A stretch of 64,000 nt of DNA from Corynebacterium choanae (GCF_003813965.1 NZ_CP033896.1:2666001-2730000), one strand, 5' to 3'. Counted from the first letter of the stretch, positions 42,135 through 52,657 are shown. A program made the numbers and translations. The notes: a model not told the origin generated them from the sequence alone.

Positions 42135-43148
42135 TTACTTACTTACTGTTGGTTCGCCAGGATTGGACGGCCCCTGGTCATCCGTTTGATCAATGAATGT
42201 ATCCGATGATCCGTCCAGCTGTGCCAACGGTGCTTCTTCATCGTCTTGTTCATCACGCTTGCGCCGCCCGAGGATGCCTCGCAGCCACCACAGCAGGAAC
42301 AGCAGCGCAAGTGCGGCAACCGCAATTGCGATCCACATCCACCATTGCCACACAATAGCGGTTGCTTCGTCTTCTACCTTTGCAGCTTCTGCTGCATCGA
42401 TCGGGACGCGCTCAGCTGTCACGAGGAGGCGGTGGCTGTTAATACCGTACGGGGTGCAGGTGATCAGCGTAATGAGATCTTTGCCTGGGACGACGTCAAG
42501 ACCGCTGGTTTCTTCAGGAAGCACTACCCGAATCTCATTCACCTGGTATTTAAGGGTTTCCTCATACACCTTGAGGTAGATGCTGTCGCCCTCTTTGACA
42601 TTGATGAGATTGTCGAAGAGCGTGGCATTAGTAATTCCGGTGTGACCAGTGATCACGGCATGGGTGGACGGTCCACCGACTGGCATCGAGGAGCCGAATA
42701 AGTGGCCGGCACCGTGCTGCAGCACCCATTCATCGGAGCCGTGAAACAGTGGGAGTTTCACGGTGATTTTTGGAATAAGAATCGTTGCCATCGGCACGCG
42801 TTCACCGTTGCCGAGAATCCCGAGATATTCCTGGTAGGCGCGGTTGTCTTCACTCACCCGCGCAAGCCACGGATCAAAAACGGGTCCGGTGGTGTTTTGT
42901 GCGTTATACGCTTGTGCTTCGTCGAGCGCCGCTGCCCGTTGTTCTGGGGGAATTTCCTTCGACAGGCTGGTGTACTGTTCAGCGACATTCATCTGCCGGA
43001 CGTTGTTCCACTGCGTCGCAACAACCGGATACAGCACAATCATGACACCCAAAAGCACCAACACGATAGGCACGATGAGTGACCGGATGCCCTGTTGCTG
43101 CTTCCGGCTCTCGCCTTTAATCGGCTTCGTAGGGGTGTCAATAGTCAC
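42135..43148 (-). CDS. Class C (pilus-assembling) sortase
   Basis: A 337-residue sortase with an N-terminal membrane helix (about 23-45) and the lid motif DPW (92-94), typical of pilin polymerases. The catalytic His is near 169 (VITGHTGITN), Cys231 is in TLITCTPYG, and Arg240 is in NSHRLLV. A C-terminal membrane helix (about 270-290) precedes an acidic cytoplasmic tail of ~45 residues. It joins the LPXTG Thr of one pilin to the pilin-motif Lys of the next. AAGGAGA lies before GTG 43148. It sits 20 bases upstream of the base pilin gene, hence co-transcribed. Confidence 0.94.
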   Translation of the reverse strand: MTIDTPTKPIKGESRKQQQGIRSLIVPIVLVLLGVMIVLYPVVATQWNNVRQMNVAEQYTSLSKEIPPEQRAAALDEAQAYNAQNTTGPVFDPWLARVSEDNRAYQEYLGILGNGERVPMATILIPKITVKLPLFHGSDEWVLQHGAGHLFGSSMPVGGPSTHAVITGHTGITNATLFDNLINVKEGDSIYLKVYEETLKYQVNEIRVVLPEETSGLDVVPGKDLITLITCTPYGINSHRLLVTAERVPIDAAEAAKVEDEATAIVWQWWMWIAIAVAALALLFLLWWLRGILGRRKRDEQDDEEAPLAQLDGSSDTFIDQTDDQGPSNPGEPTVSK

Positions 43149-43629
43149 GGAAAAGTCTCCTTCAGACAAGTAGCGAGTTCCCAGTTCGCATGCGATGCGA
43201 CCAGGGTGCACAACCCGTTATGTCTGTGCGTGGTGCAACAGCGGTTGCAACGGGAAACATCAGCCCACCAGCGAATACGGCAGCCTCCTTGCGGAGGAAG
43301 CCATGTTGCTCAATAGCAAAGCATGTCGTAGGTGGCGATGTATGGAATTGGAAGGAATAAACGAATACCCAACTCAGCGGGCTAATGCTGCGACCATTGC
43401 GTTAGACAATGGAGCAGTAAAAGTAAATCAGTATTAAGTGATCGGTGAATCATAGTCAACCCACCAAAGGGTGGCAGGGAGCTGGCGTTGTTGCACAACG
43501 CCAGCACATCCTCCCGTTAGGTAACAGGCAACGTTACCCGTTGCCGCCCGAGGAGAATCCTCCCCGGGCGCCAAGCCTGATTATCCGTTTCGCAGTTGCG
43601 AGTATTCACGGATAATCATGGCGAAGAGA
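43149..43629. other. Intercistronic region of the pilus operon
   Basis: About 480 bases between the major pilin stop and the sortase start. Apart from the hairpin cluster (43481-43569), no gene is seen. A second promoter for the sortase could lie in the AT-rich part at 43360-43440. Confidence 0.5.
43481..43569 (-). promoter_or_regulatory. Cluster of hairpins between major pilin and sortase genes
   Basis: An 11-bp perfect hairpin, GCTGGCGTTGT/ACAACGCCAGC (43481-43505, loop TGC), is followed by GGCAACG/CGTTGCC around 43527-43545 and a GC-rich stem GCCCG-GGAG/CTCC-CGGGC (43546-43569). They start about 60 bases past the major pilin stop. None has a long T-run, so partial termination or 3'-end protection of the pilin message is more likely than a full stop. 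Confidence 0.6.
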
Positions 43630-45252
43630 TTAGCTGCGGCTGGTGCGACGTGCCCACAGGACACCGGCACCGGCAAGAGCTGCACCGAGAGCCATCAGCA
43701 GGCCAACACCCATGCCACCGGTAGCTGGCAGGTGGAAGCCGTTGTCATTGGAATTGACGTTCTTCACTTCCATGCCGGCAGCAACATCAGACTTGTTGTT
43801 TTCGGTGATACGGAAGAAGTACGGGGAAGGAAGGAGTTCGTAGCCAGAAGGAGCCTGTGCCTCAACGAGGCAGTAACCCTTGGTCTTATCGGATTCCCAA
43901 TCCTTGACCAAGCGAAGAGCGTTGATGGTGGCTTCACCCTTATCGTTGGTGGTCCACTCCGCCTGGTCGTTCACCTCCAGCTTATTGCCAACAAGTACAG
44001 CCTTGGCTGAACCGGCTGAACCATCGACACCGGTCTCACCGTTTTCCTTAGTACAACGGAAAACATTGAACTTCGCATCCTTGAGTTTGGTTGCGGAGTC
44101 ACCGGCGTCAACCTTGTTGATCTTGACTGGAACCCAGGTTTCCGGATCAGATTTGTCAACGCCAGGATCCTCCGGGTCAACTGGGTTTTCTGGATTCCAA
44201 GAATCGTCGGGGTCAGGATCGGTTGGGTTTTCCGGAATCGGCTGGCCCGGATCGATTGGCTTTTCACGATCCTTGGAGGTGTACTTCAAACCACCGAGGT
44301 TCACTGGGCTGATGGTTTCATCATTTGCGCTCACAACCTTAAATGGGAAGGTTGCGGTGATCTTGGTGCCATACTGTGCCTGGGTAACCTTCGTTGCACC
44401 AGTCTTGGTGAAGACAACGCCAACGCGAGTGCCGTCGGCGGAGGTCACAACCGTGTAGTCAGTATTTTCTTCAAGATCGGTGTCACCGATCTTCACGACT
44501 GGCTTTTCGTCCGATTCTCCGTATTTGAAGTTTGCCGGTGCCTGGTCGTAGAGCGTGAAGGAATCGATGTAGGAACGATGACCATCGATGGCCGGACGAT
44601 CAGCACTCACGGTGTAGTGAATGACGTCGCCAACGTTTGCCTGCTTATCCTCATCAGTGTCAGTCAGGGACTTGCTTACCTGAGTCTGGGTGTTCTTTGG
44701 GTAAGCAACGACGTCGTAGTTCCATGCATTCTGGTTGGTGACATCGGTCATCGGCAAGAACACGATGAAATCCGGGGACAGAGTGATGTTCTTGTTTTCA
44801 CCGGCAGAGGTTTCCTGAACCAGGTAAGCACCAACAGCGAGATCCGTGAACGAGGCCTTACCTTCGCTATCGGTCACCTGCTCCTGAGGTGCACCAACAA
44901 GGTGCTTCTCCGTCACTTTCGCCGGATCCAGCTTACGAGCTGCATCGAGGCCAGCAAAAGTCGTGACGTCGAAGTTAAGCTTTGTGATTTTGAAGGTCAC
45001 ACCTTTGAGTGGGGTACCACTAACATTGCCGTCTTCCTTACCGGTCGGGGTGCCACGATTCTCAGGATTCAGTCGCTTGTACAGAGTCAGCGATGCTTTT
45101 TTAGCAGGATCGATGTTGGCCGGGTTCACATCTTGGTCCTGAGCAATTGCCGGGGTAGCCAGCTCAACAGCTGCGAAACCAGCGGAGGAGAATGCGAGGC
45201 CTGCGATCATCGCGTGAGTCGCGACGCGGAGGGAAAGCTTCTTGGTAGTCAT
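43630..45252 (-). CDS. SpaA-type major pilin
   Basis: A 540-residue exported pilin. The signal peptide ends near AIA (residues 35-37). The pilin motif is WNYDVVAYPKNTQ, with Lys186 as the likely polymerisation residue. At least three Ig-like domains are expected; the last carries the E-box YCLVEAQAPSGYEL (about 475). A Pro/Asp/Glu-rich linker lies around 345-390. The sorting signal is LPATG at 508-512, followed by a hydrophobic span and RRTSRS. It forms the pilus shaft. It is transcribed between the tip gene and the sortase. Confidence 0.95.
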   Translation of the reverse strand: MTTKKLSLRVATHAMIAGLAFSSAGFAAVELATPAIAQDQDVNPANIDPAKKASLTLYKRLNPENRGTPTGKEDGNVSGTPLKGVTFKITKLNFDVTTFAGLDAARKLDPAKVTEKHLVGAPQEQVTDSEGKASFTDLAVGAYLVQETSAGENKNITLSPDFIVFLPMTDVTNQNAWNYDVVAYPKNTQTQVSKSLTDTDEDKQANVGDVIHYTVSADRPAIDGHRSYIDSFTLYDQAPANFKYGESDEKPVVKIGDTDLEENTDYTVVTSADGTRVGVVFTKTGATKVTQAQYGTKITATFPFKVVSANDETISPVNLGGLKYTSKDREKPIDPGQPIPENPTDPDPDDSWNPENPVDPEDPGVDKSDPETWVPVKINKVDAGDSATKLKDAKFNVFRCTKENGETGVDGSAGSAKAVLVGNKLEVNDQAEWTTNDKGEATINALRLVKDWESDKTKGYCLVEAQAPSGYELLPSPYFFRITENNKSDVAAGMEVKNVNSNDNGFHLPATGGMGVGLLMALGAALAGAGVLWARRTSRS

Positions 45253-45430
45253 GAGGGGTTCCTTCTTGTTTTTCCTTCAAAGGTTGACTGGTGATCCAGT
45301 CCTTAGATGTTTTTGATGATGACGCTGACGGGTAGCAACAAGCTCCCAACAGGTTTCCCTATCAGCGTTGCTTCATCGCCTAGGGTGGATCCAGCCCACC
45401 ACTTGCGTTGTGTCGAGTTTTCGATCTCAT

Positions 45431-48400
45431 TTAGCGATTCACCCCCTGGGTGTTTCGCCGCATGAACCAGCCTGCAAGGAGGAATGCTGCAAGCCCAGCA
45501 CCGGCGAAGCCGCCGATGCCACGTCCACCAGTATCTGGCAGGGTTCCGACAAGAGCTGGAATACGTTCAGCCCAAGCATCTGCAGTTACAGGACCGTTTG
45601 TAGTGAGGGTTCCGCCTGCGGTATCAATTGCCGTGGTGACACTCACCTGGTTGCCGTGGATCGTCTCCTCGGCAGCGAACAGCTCATCGATCGAAGCGAT
45701 AACCGTGCAGCGCAGGGTGTGCCCTGGCTCCAAACCGGATTCCCCAAGATCAACTTCACCTGCAGGGGCAGTGAGACCGGCACGGACAACCTCATCGGTT
45801 GCACTCGAGATCGTGCATGTCAGCGGCTGCGCTGGCTGGAAGGACTGATCCTTCCGGGCTCCGAAGATGTAGTTGTCAGCAACATTGACACGCTTAATCG
45901 GTGCAGTACCTGTGTTGTGCACTACGTATTCAACTTCTGCTGTGGTGGCCGCCGGCATGATTGGCACAGCCTGCTCTTGCGTCTGTGCTTCTTGCCCGTC
46001 GATGAGCTTTGCGATGGAAGCTTCATAGACCCCAACACTCGTGCAGGCCCTACTATCCTCAGAACCTGCGACTCGGGCAGCATTCACCAGGCCGGAGTTC
46101 GCGTCCGATTCGTTGCACTGCAGTGCTGCACGATCCTGTGGATTGCTAAGATCCATACCAGTAAGGCTGTTGGTTACTTCCACGTCGAGGCAAGCGCTCT
46201 GACCACCAGGGATCTCAGCGAGTTCAGTGCCTTTCGGAAGTCCCCAAGAACCGGTCCCGGGATCCTTCACCAACGACACTTCCCCAGATTCATTTAGTGC
46301 TGGAACGGTACAGCTCGAAGAGGAACTAACCTTCACTGAGACAACGTCGCCGGACGGCCGTTCGATCAACGCTTGTGGTGCACTTGCAAACGCAGAGCCG
46401 TTCGTGATTTCCACCTTGTACTTCGTTGTGACGGTCTCTGCGTCTGGCAGCACGATCACCTGCGTATCAGTCGCCGTCTTGTTCACTGAAAAGCTCGGCT
46501 GAATACTCATCCAGGCGTTATCGGTGAACTGAGTATCAGATGCACCACCTTCGAAGGTAGGTGTTACCTGCACCTGATCGCCCAACACTTCATTGTCAAT
46601 AAATTCCGCCAGAGCGCTATTACTTGCAGTAACTTCGGTAACGGGAAGTTCCCAACTGCAAAGGAGTGATTTAGTTGGTGCGAGCGGAGATGCCAGCGTC
46701 ACAGTGCTGCCATTGACAGTCGCGCCCTTACAAGTGAGCTCGTTTTGGCTGAACTTGGTAACAGTTGCCTCGTCATTTGGTTGAAGGGCAACGTCATCAA
46801 TCAGCAACGAGGTGACAGGAACCTCACCGGTGTTGGTGATCTTGTAGGCAACAGCGACAGTATCGTCATCGGGATTGACGATTACTGGCTTGCTGCGAGC
46901 AGTAGAGGCGTTGCCATTCAAGGACTTTTCCACGGTGATCCCAGCCGGCTTTAACGAAACACAAGCCTCTGCGCGTGGATTCGAGTCATCATCGTTGATG
47001 GTCACCGTGTTCCGCAGACCACCATCAGTTACGTCACAAGTCCAACCGCTGGTCTTGTCAGCAGCATCAATGGAATAGCTGACTACGACATCAAATACAC
47101 CAGTTGTGTTCGGCGCAAGTTCCTTCAATTTATCAGCAGGGATCTCGTACACGCCCCCGCCACCGGTGAGCTTCTCTTCAGTGGATGCCTTCAGCAGCTG
47201 TACCTGGCCTACTCCCAAGGTAGCTGCCGGCTTCACCGTCACCGAGGTGATAGTGGTACCAGCCGGTGCGGATGGCGTTTCCTGCAGGGCAGGCACAGCA
47301 GCCGTCAGCTCATTCGGGTTCGAAACTGCGATGGTGTATTCGACCGGCTTCGTGGTTCCGGGAACACCAGCCACAGGCGCGTCTTTCTTGGCGTTCTTGG
47401 ACACTTGAAGCGCCTTCTTCTTAACCGGCTCCAAGCTGGTACAACCAGTGGTTTGCCGCAAGTCTCCGACCTTCGTCGAACTGAACTGAGAATAGTTGAT
47501 GGTGTTGAGCACACCATTTCCCGATTCCGATGCCGGTGACCCGCAGGTTCCGCTTTCCTGTGCATAAGACTGAACTTTGGCTAAGTCGTCGACCCGGTAG
47601 GTGACGCGAGCGTATGCAAACTTTGACTGATCAGCAGGCACGCTCGCGAGATCGCTTACATTCGCCAACGTGTAGCTGCCGTCGTCTTGAGCCTGCAACC
47701 CGACACTTCCGGATGTGACCAGCGTGCCAGGCTCATCCTCGTAACCCGGGACAACATTGGACAGCTCTACCGATGTGATCGTGGTTCCGGGGATAGTGGA
47801 CGGATGTTCAACGAACTGCGCCAGAGACCGCTCACCTGTGGATTCCTTCGGGTTGCTAACGGTAACCTTGTAGGCAAGGCTGAACTCTTTATCAGCGAGG
47901 GAAACACCGCCAAGGCCTTCTTTCTCGACCTTCAACTCGGTCGGTTTGTTTTCGACAGTACAGACCGCACGCTGGTTCACATCCAGGTTTGACAACGTAA
48001 ACGCGCTTGCTTTACGGGAAGTGCTAAACGTTACGCCTTCCTGCGGCAATCCGGCCGGGAAATCCCCTGTTTTAGGATCTTGTTTTCCTGGCTCTAGCGT
48101 CCCGTTGAGGGTAAACGTTCCATCCGACGCAATGGTATAGAGATCACACGTGGCAACATCTTCATGTGCTAATTCGTAGCCCTCACGTTGGATCTCGGTA
48201 ATCGTGATATTTGCAGGTTTCGTCCGGTTGTCAGCAATAAAATCGACAACTGGAGGGGTACCCGTTGTTTGCTTAAAACCAGCGATTACCGTTGGGTTTG
48301 CGGGGTCTTTGGAATTCGGGTCGAGCGCCCGGTCAGCCATAAATTCAAATCCTTTGGCTGCCTCAGCGTCCTGGTCAGTAACAACCTTTTGCACTCGGAC

Positions 48401-49492
48401 AAGCCCGTCACAGGCACGGTATTTACTGGCAATAAAAGTTGGCAGACTCGCGAAATCTTCTACTGAGTAATACGAGTCAGAAATTCCTTTCAGAAACTCT
48501 GCCGAGTTGAGAACGTTCACGCCGTATGCGCGCGGCGGAATCACCCGATTCTGGATATCGTATTCGCGAACAACCACCCATTCGCCGAAAAGCTTCTTCA
48601 CCCTCCCGTCATATTTGTTCTTATATGTGCCAGTCTCGTCGGGCTGCAAACCGATCCAGAAATTAACTCCCTGACTACTGTACTGATAAGCCCAACCAGC
48701 TTCGATACCGGGGATGGACTTGCCATTGGTGGCCGTATATAGAGCCACGCTGGCTCGATCGCTGTATGTCACCAGCGAGCCACTGTCCGGATAGATAGGA
48801 TTGAGAATATTCAAACTGTCATCCCAAAACGATTCCGTCCCCCGATCTTGGCCACCGATACCTACGGTGTAGATCGACATGCCGCCGTCACGAGCCGCCA
48901 CGGCCGCCTCGTATGCGTCAACGACATCAGATTTGTTGATACGAGTTCCGGTAGTAGTGTCACTCGGCCGTGCGGTCGGCGCACCATCGGTGATGATAAT
49001 GGCCGATTCGTACCCTAAGTCCTTGGCACGCTTGATTGCGCCCGCCAGGTTAGTGCCAGGTTCTGCTGGTGTTTTCCCGTTGATCGACGTGAGGAGATCA
49101 ATCTTATCTATCAGCTTTTTGAGGTCCGAAGCAGGCAACGAACGTGCTGTGTCCGTAGCACCGTTATGGGTCGAAGGAGAGGTCTTATCAAAGGTAATCA
49201 GACCAATTTGCGAACCGGGCCCTGTCAGCGAGGTAACCAACTGCTTAGCAGCAGATTTCAGGGCGCTCATCTCGGTACTATCAATAGAGTCCGAGGTATC
49301 AAGAAGAACTGCAATTGAACCCGCAGCACATTCACGTGCAGGATCAAATTTCGGCAGTTTCTCCGACTGAGCCTCCGCATTCGACCAAGGCACAGCGGTG
49401 CTAACAGCGACGACAGTAAATACTGCGAGCACTATCGCTGCAATGCGACGCAACAAAGGTGCGCTGGGTTGCCAAGACTCGGTTCCGAGCAC
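45431..49492 (-). CDS. SpaC/SpaF-like pilus tip adhesin with VWA domain
   Basis: A 1353-residue surface protein. The signal peptide (about 15-42) is followed by a von Willebrand A domain (about 58-270) with an intact MIDAS start LLDTSDS (Asp65, Ser67, Ser69) and a later IIITDGAPTARPSD. The long remainder is a series of DUF11/isopeptide-type beta domains with motifs such as VTNTGE and TVEKSL. LPDTGG near the C-terminus precedes a hydrophobic span and MRRNTQ, giving sortase anchoring. It probably caps the pilus and binds host surfaces. AAGGAAGG precedes GTG 49492. It is first in the operon. Confidence 0.93.
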   Translation of the reverse strand: MLGTESWQPSAPLLRRIAAIVLAVFTVVAVSTAVPWSNAEAQSEKLPKFDPARECAAGSIAVLLDTSDSIDSTEMSALKSAAKQLVTSLTGPGSQIGLITFDKTSPSTHNGATDTARSLPASDLKKLIDKIDLLTSINGKTPAEPGTNLAGAIKRAKDLGYESAIIITDGAPTARPSDTTTGTRINKSDVVDAYEAAVAARDGGMSIYTVGIGGQDRGTESFWDDSLNILNPIYPDSGSLVTYSDRASVALYTATNGKSIPGIEAGWAYQYSSQGVNFWIGLQPDETGTYKNKYDGRVKKLFGEWVVVREYDIQNRVIPPRAYGVNVLNSAEFLKGISDSYYSVEDFASLPTFIASKYRACDGLVRVQKVVTDQDAEAAKGFEFMADRALDPNSKDPANPTVIAGFKQTTGTPPVVDFIADNRTKPANITITEIQREGYELAHEDVATCDLYTIASDGTFTLNGTLEPGKQDPKTGDFPAGLPQEGVTFSTSRKASAFTLSNLDVNQRAVCTVENKPTELKVEKEGLGGVSLADKEFSLAYKVTVSNPKESTGERSLAQFVEHPSTIPGTTITSVELSNVVPGYEDEPGTLVTSGSVGLQAQDDGSYTLANVSDLASVPADQSKFAYARVTYRVDDLAKVQSYAQESGTCGSPASESGNGVLNTINYSQFSSTKVGDLRQTTGCTSLEPVKKKALQVSKNAKKDAPVAGVPGTTKPVEYTIAVSNPNELTAAVPALQETPSAPAGTTITSVTVKPAATLGVGQVQLLKASTEEKLTGGGGVYEIPADKLKELAPNTTGVFDVVVSYSIDAADKTSGWTCDVTDGGLRNTVTINDDDSNPRAEACVSLKPAGITVEKSLNGNASTARSKPVIVNPDDDTVAVAYKITNTGEVPVTSLLIDDVALQPNDEATVTKFSQNELTCKGATVNGSTVTLASPLAPTKSLLCSWELPVTEVTASNSALAEFIDNEVLGDQVQVTPTFEGGASDTQFTDNAWMSIQPSFSVNKTATDTQVIVLPDAETVTTKYKVEITNGSAFASAPQALIERPSGDVVSVKVSSSSSCTVPALNESGEVSLVKDPGTGSWGLPKGTELAEIPGGQSACLDVEVTNSLTGMDLSNPQDRAALQCNESDANSGLVNAARVAGSEDSRACTSVGVYEASIAKLIDGQEAQTQEQAVPIMPAATTAEVEYVVHNTGTAPIKRVNVADNYIFGARKDQSFQPAQPLTCTISSATDEVVRAGLTAPAGEVDLGESGLEPGHTLRCTVIASIDELFAAEETIHGNQVSVTTAIDTAGGTLTTNGPVTADAWAERIPALVGTLPDTGGRGIGGFAGAGLAAFLLAGWFMRRNTQGVNR

Positions 49493-51787
49493 GATGCTGC
49501 CTTCCTTGACGGCAAAGCAGTATTACTGGCGTATCAATTGACTCAGTAAACACTGCAAGCAGGGCTCCCACTCTGCTTGCCATCTTCCCAATAAATGAAC
49601 CTGACAAGGATAAGTACAACGTCCGAATCTTCCACGCTCTCCCAAAGTGCGGGTCGGACGATCTTTGATGAGACCAATGCTATCGGTCACGACCGGCAAA
49701 AGCACGACTAGCAGCGAACTTATCCCACTCTTCCACTAGAGCAATAGTTCATTGGAAGGCAAAACAATACAGCTAACAAGCTTAGCTTTTCACCGCAAAA
49801 TTGCACCCCGGTGAATACCTCGCCACCCTTGGGCAAAACCTTTTGTCATGCTAAGAAAACCTTTTTCCTGCGGCACCCTGCCACAATCCCTCTGCCAGGG
49901 GAATAAGCCCCGTTTGGCGAACCCGCCCTTCGATCGATCCCATCGGCTTCCACCAAAATCGACACCAAAATTTGCCGCCTATCCACTGCTGGATAACGAC
50001 AGAGGCCTCACATTTGTTCATTGCATTACCCCAGAATGACCGCGAACTCCGCTAAGTTACCCCCACTGTCAAAAATTCGCTAGAGATTAGATGTGGATAA
50101 TTACCCCCAAAAAGTGGCCAGCGATTCGACATGTCCAGATTCTATGATCTTCATCACAATGGTGGAAGTAACGGCAACCGAAGCGTTGCTTACGGCAAAA
50201 TTTCACAATGCTAAGGAACAGATTCACTGGCCTCGTCCAGTTGCTCCGAGTCCTGGGCAGACCCGGAAAGTAGCATCGCTTGCGGTAGTGGGCTTCACGG
50301 GAAACCAACCATAGGTAGGCACGATTGCCTGTGATTGAGCCACCCGACAGGAAGGTACGGGCGCGAAACGATAGTGAGTTGCTGTGCACACCACCGCAGT
50401 GAGGACCGGTGGCGAAGTACAATACGCAGTCAAGCCTGCCAATTGGCTTCCACCAACTTTGATCAGCGGTGTATTCCCCCAGTTCTTACCCATCTTGCAC
50501 TTGCCCAGAGCGACAATAGCCGCCCAGCAACTGTCGAGTTAGGCTCCCATGAGACCTTGAAAAGGGATTAGGTGCAGATGGCAACATGGCACCACCATAG
50601 TTTGCACCACACACGGAACCAGCAATACTGCGGTGACGCAGTGTTTTCACAACGTTCGCACGCTGTATTTCAACCGCATCACTGCCGGCAAAGACCATAA
50701 GTTTCGCCTAAACATGGCCGCCTCACCACAGTCGCCTACTCGTACCCACGACTGGTAGCACCGCCCCACCTGCATACCTGCCTGGTATTGCTCGATAGGC
50801 GAAGGAGTTATACCGGTTTTCTTCCTCGGTAACTGCCTTACGTTCCGATCACCTCTTTATCGGCTCGTCTCCCCCGCTTCCGCGAATAAGTCACATGACT
50901 TTAAAACCCGGGGCCTTTGCAAAACTCTTCCCGGATGCATATAGCAGCGAGAAAACCTTGATACGCGACCAAACCGCGATCCGTAGCACGCCCCTTAGGA
51001 ACATCTCGCTAGCGGGGAGTGTCATTCGACGGCTTTCCCTCAAGCAGCTGCTGCAACGTTTGCATGTCGCCAGATTGGTGACAGTGAAGGTGATCGTGTG
51101 GTGGTGTCCTGGCTGACTGAACTAGGCAACCAACCGATTGACTGAGGGGAAGATCAGCGACGTTGCGGATCCACCTGGCAACTTCACCGGGAACCGCCAG
51201 CCTTGGCGCACAATACTATTGTGAAGCTACTGGTTAGCGGAGTCTCTAGCGAATGCACCGTCTTCGAAGCAACCCGTCACACGCGAGAAAATTTGACCGT
51301 CTCGCCGTTGGTGCGTCAGCAATCCTCTGCTGCCACCAACACTGGCAACTATCCAAGCATCGGCAAGTCACGCTGGTGAGAAGCAAGATGTCAAGCTCGC
51401 TCTACCGGTAAACCGGCACTACGCCAATCAGGTGACCAGTTGGAGATGAGTTCAGCAAAGATTGACCTACCACTTCTACCGGATAGCGATTTGCGATTTG
51501 GCGGCATACGCCGTGGTAGTAAGTAGGTGGAACACAGCTCGTGTTCTTCAAATCCAATGCCACCAACCCTAACGAGACGAAACGCCGCAAGAATTCGCTG
51601 GTAACCTCGCGTAACAGGCCACTAAACACACCAACGCCACAAGTGCCGCCTATCCCGGTGTGTAACAACAACACTCCTAGGCGACACTTGTGGTGTGTGT
51701 AAACCGACTGCGACAATGAAGTAACCAGCTACGGGGGTTACCGGAAACTTGCCGCAACATGCTGGGATTGCGGAACCCTTGGGATCC
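49493..51787. other. 2.3-kb region without recognisable genes upstream of the pilus operon
   Basis: No frame here has a recognisable domain, a good ribosome site or protein-like composition; the longest is about 110 codons. The part next to the pilus operon (49500-50100) is richer in A/T than the surroundings and should hold its promoter; TAATAC (49525-49520, minus strand) with TTTACT 19 bases upstream is a weak candidate. A 15-base palindrome CACAATACTATTGTG lies at 51209-51223. No insertion sequence ends were found. Confidence 0.55.
51637..51693 (-). terminator. Long inverted repeat after the MBL gene
   Basis: Arms of 16 bases (51637-51652 and 51678-51693) are complementary with a single mismatch and a 25-base loop. 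It lies about 95 bases beyond the MBL hydrolase stop codon on the minus strand and is followed by CGTTGGTGTGTTTAG. Confidence 0.5.
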
Positions 51788-52609
51788 CTAGATCTCACCC
51801 TGTTCTTTGAGATATCGCAAAGTGACCCGGGTGGACTGTTCCGCAGAAGCACCACGCAGCACCGGATCGACATCGGTGTAAATCTCGTCGACGATGGCTT
51901 TCATCGGCGCATCAGCACCCAGCTTCTTTACGGCAGCCCGGACTTGGGCGAGCCGCTGTTCACGACGGTCTAAATATTTCCGAGCCAACGCGGAAGTATC
52001 CGGATTCTCTGGACCGTGTGCTGGCAGCAGCATGACATTTTTGCCGCGATCCTCCAACACATGGAGCGAGTTGATGTAATCGCCAAGATTACCGTCGGTC
52101 TCAGAGATCATCGTGGTGTGCCGACCGGCGATCGTCGACCCGGTGAGAATACCTTCGAGCTCTGATTCACCAGGCTCACCGCTCCACAGGAAGAAACACA
52201 CCGAATCAGAGGTGTGCCCTGGAGTGTGGACGACCTCGAGGGTGGGGGTAACTCCTTCAACGCGAATGATTTCGCCGTCGACGAGCGGTTCCGCACCGCG
52301 ACAGAATCGTTGATCAAAGCCGCGTACCGCAGTCCCGTTCAGCTGGCGGAAGCGAGGCGCCCCATCGGCACTGTCATCATGCCGGTGGGTGAGTAACGTC
52401 ACCGCTACCGGGTCAGCCTTCGCATTGAGAACATTCAAATGTCCTTCTTCTTCAGGACCTGGATCGATCACAATCGAGGCGGTGTCCCCTGGTGCACGAA
52501 TAATCCACGAGTTCGTGCCTTCCAAGGCGGTGTAGCCAGGGTTGGGACATAAAACAACGGACGCCGACCGGGTCACCGGCCGTAGTTGGCTGTAGGCGGG
52601 ATGCTCCAT
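51788..52609 (-). CDS. Metallo-beta-lactamase-fold hydrolase (Rv3677c-like)
   Basis: A 273-residue MBL-fold protein. The metal motif reads LLTHRHDDS at 72-80 instead of the usual HxHxDH; His75, His77 and Asp79 are present but the last His is Ser80. Further metal ligands are in VVHTPGHTSDS and LLPAHGPE. The C-terminal helical part (about 195-273) is that of the RNase Z-like/LACTB2-type group. The substrate is unknown. ATG 52609 is 48 bases after the RidA stop, so the two genes likely form an operon. Confidence 0.88.
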   Translation of the reverse strand: MEHPAYSQLRPVTRSASVVLCPNPGYTALEGTNSWIIRAPGDTASIVIDPGPEEEGHLNVLNAKADPVAVTLLTHRHDDSADGAPRFRQLNGTAVRGFDQRFCRGAEPLVDGEIIRVEGVTPTLEVVHTPGHTSDSVCFFLWSGEPGESELEGILTGSTIAGRHTTMISETDGNLGDYINSLHVLEDRGKNVMLLPAHGPENPDTSALARKYLDRREQRLAQVRAAVKKLGADAPMKAIVDEIYTDVDPVLRGASAEQSTRVTLRYLKEQGEI

Positions 52610-52657
52610 GTGCTCTAGCTTAACTTCCCCTGCAGGATTTCGTGGTGTTTGTGCAAG

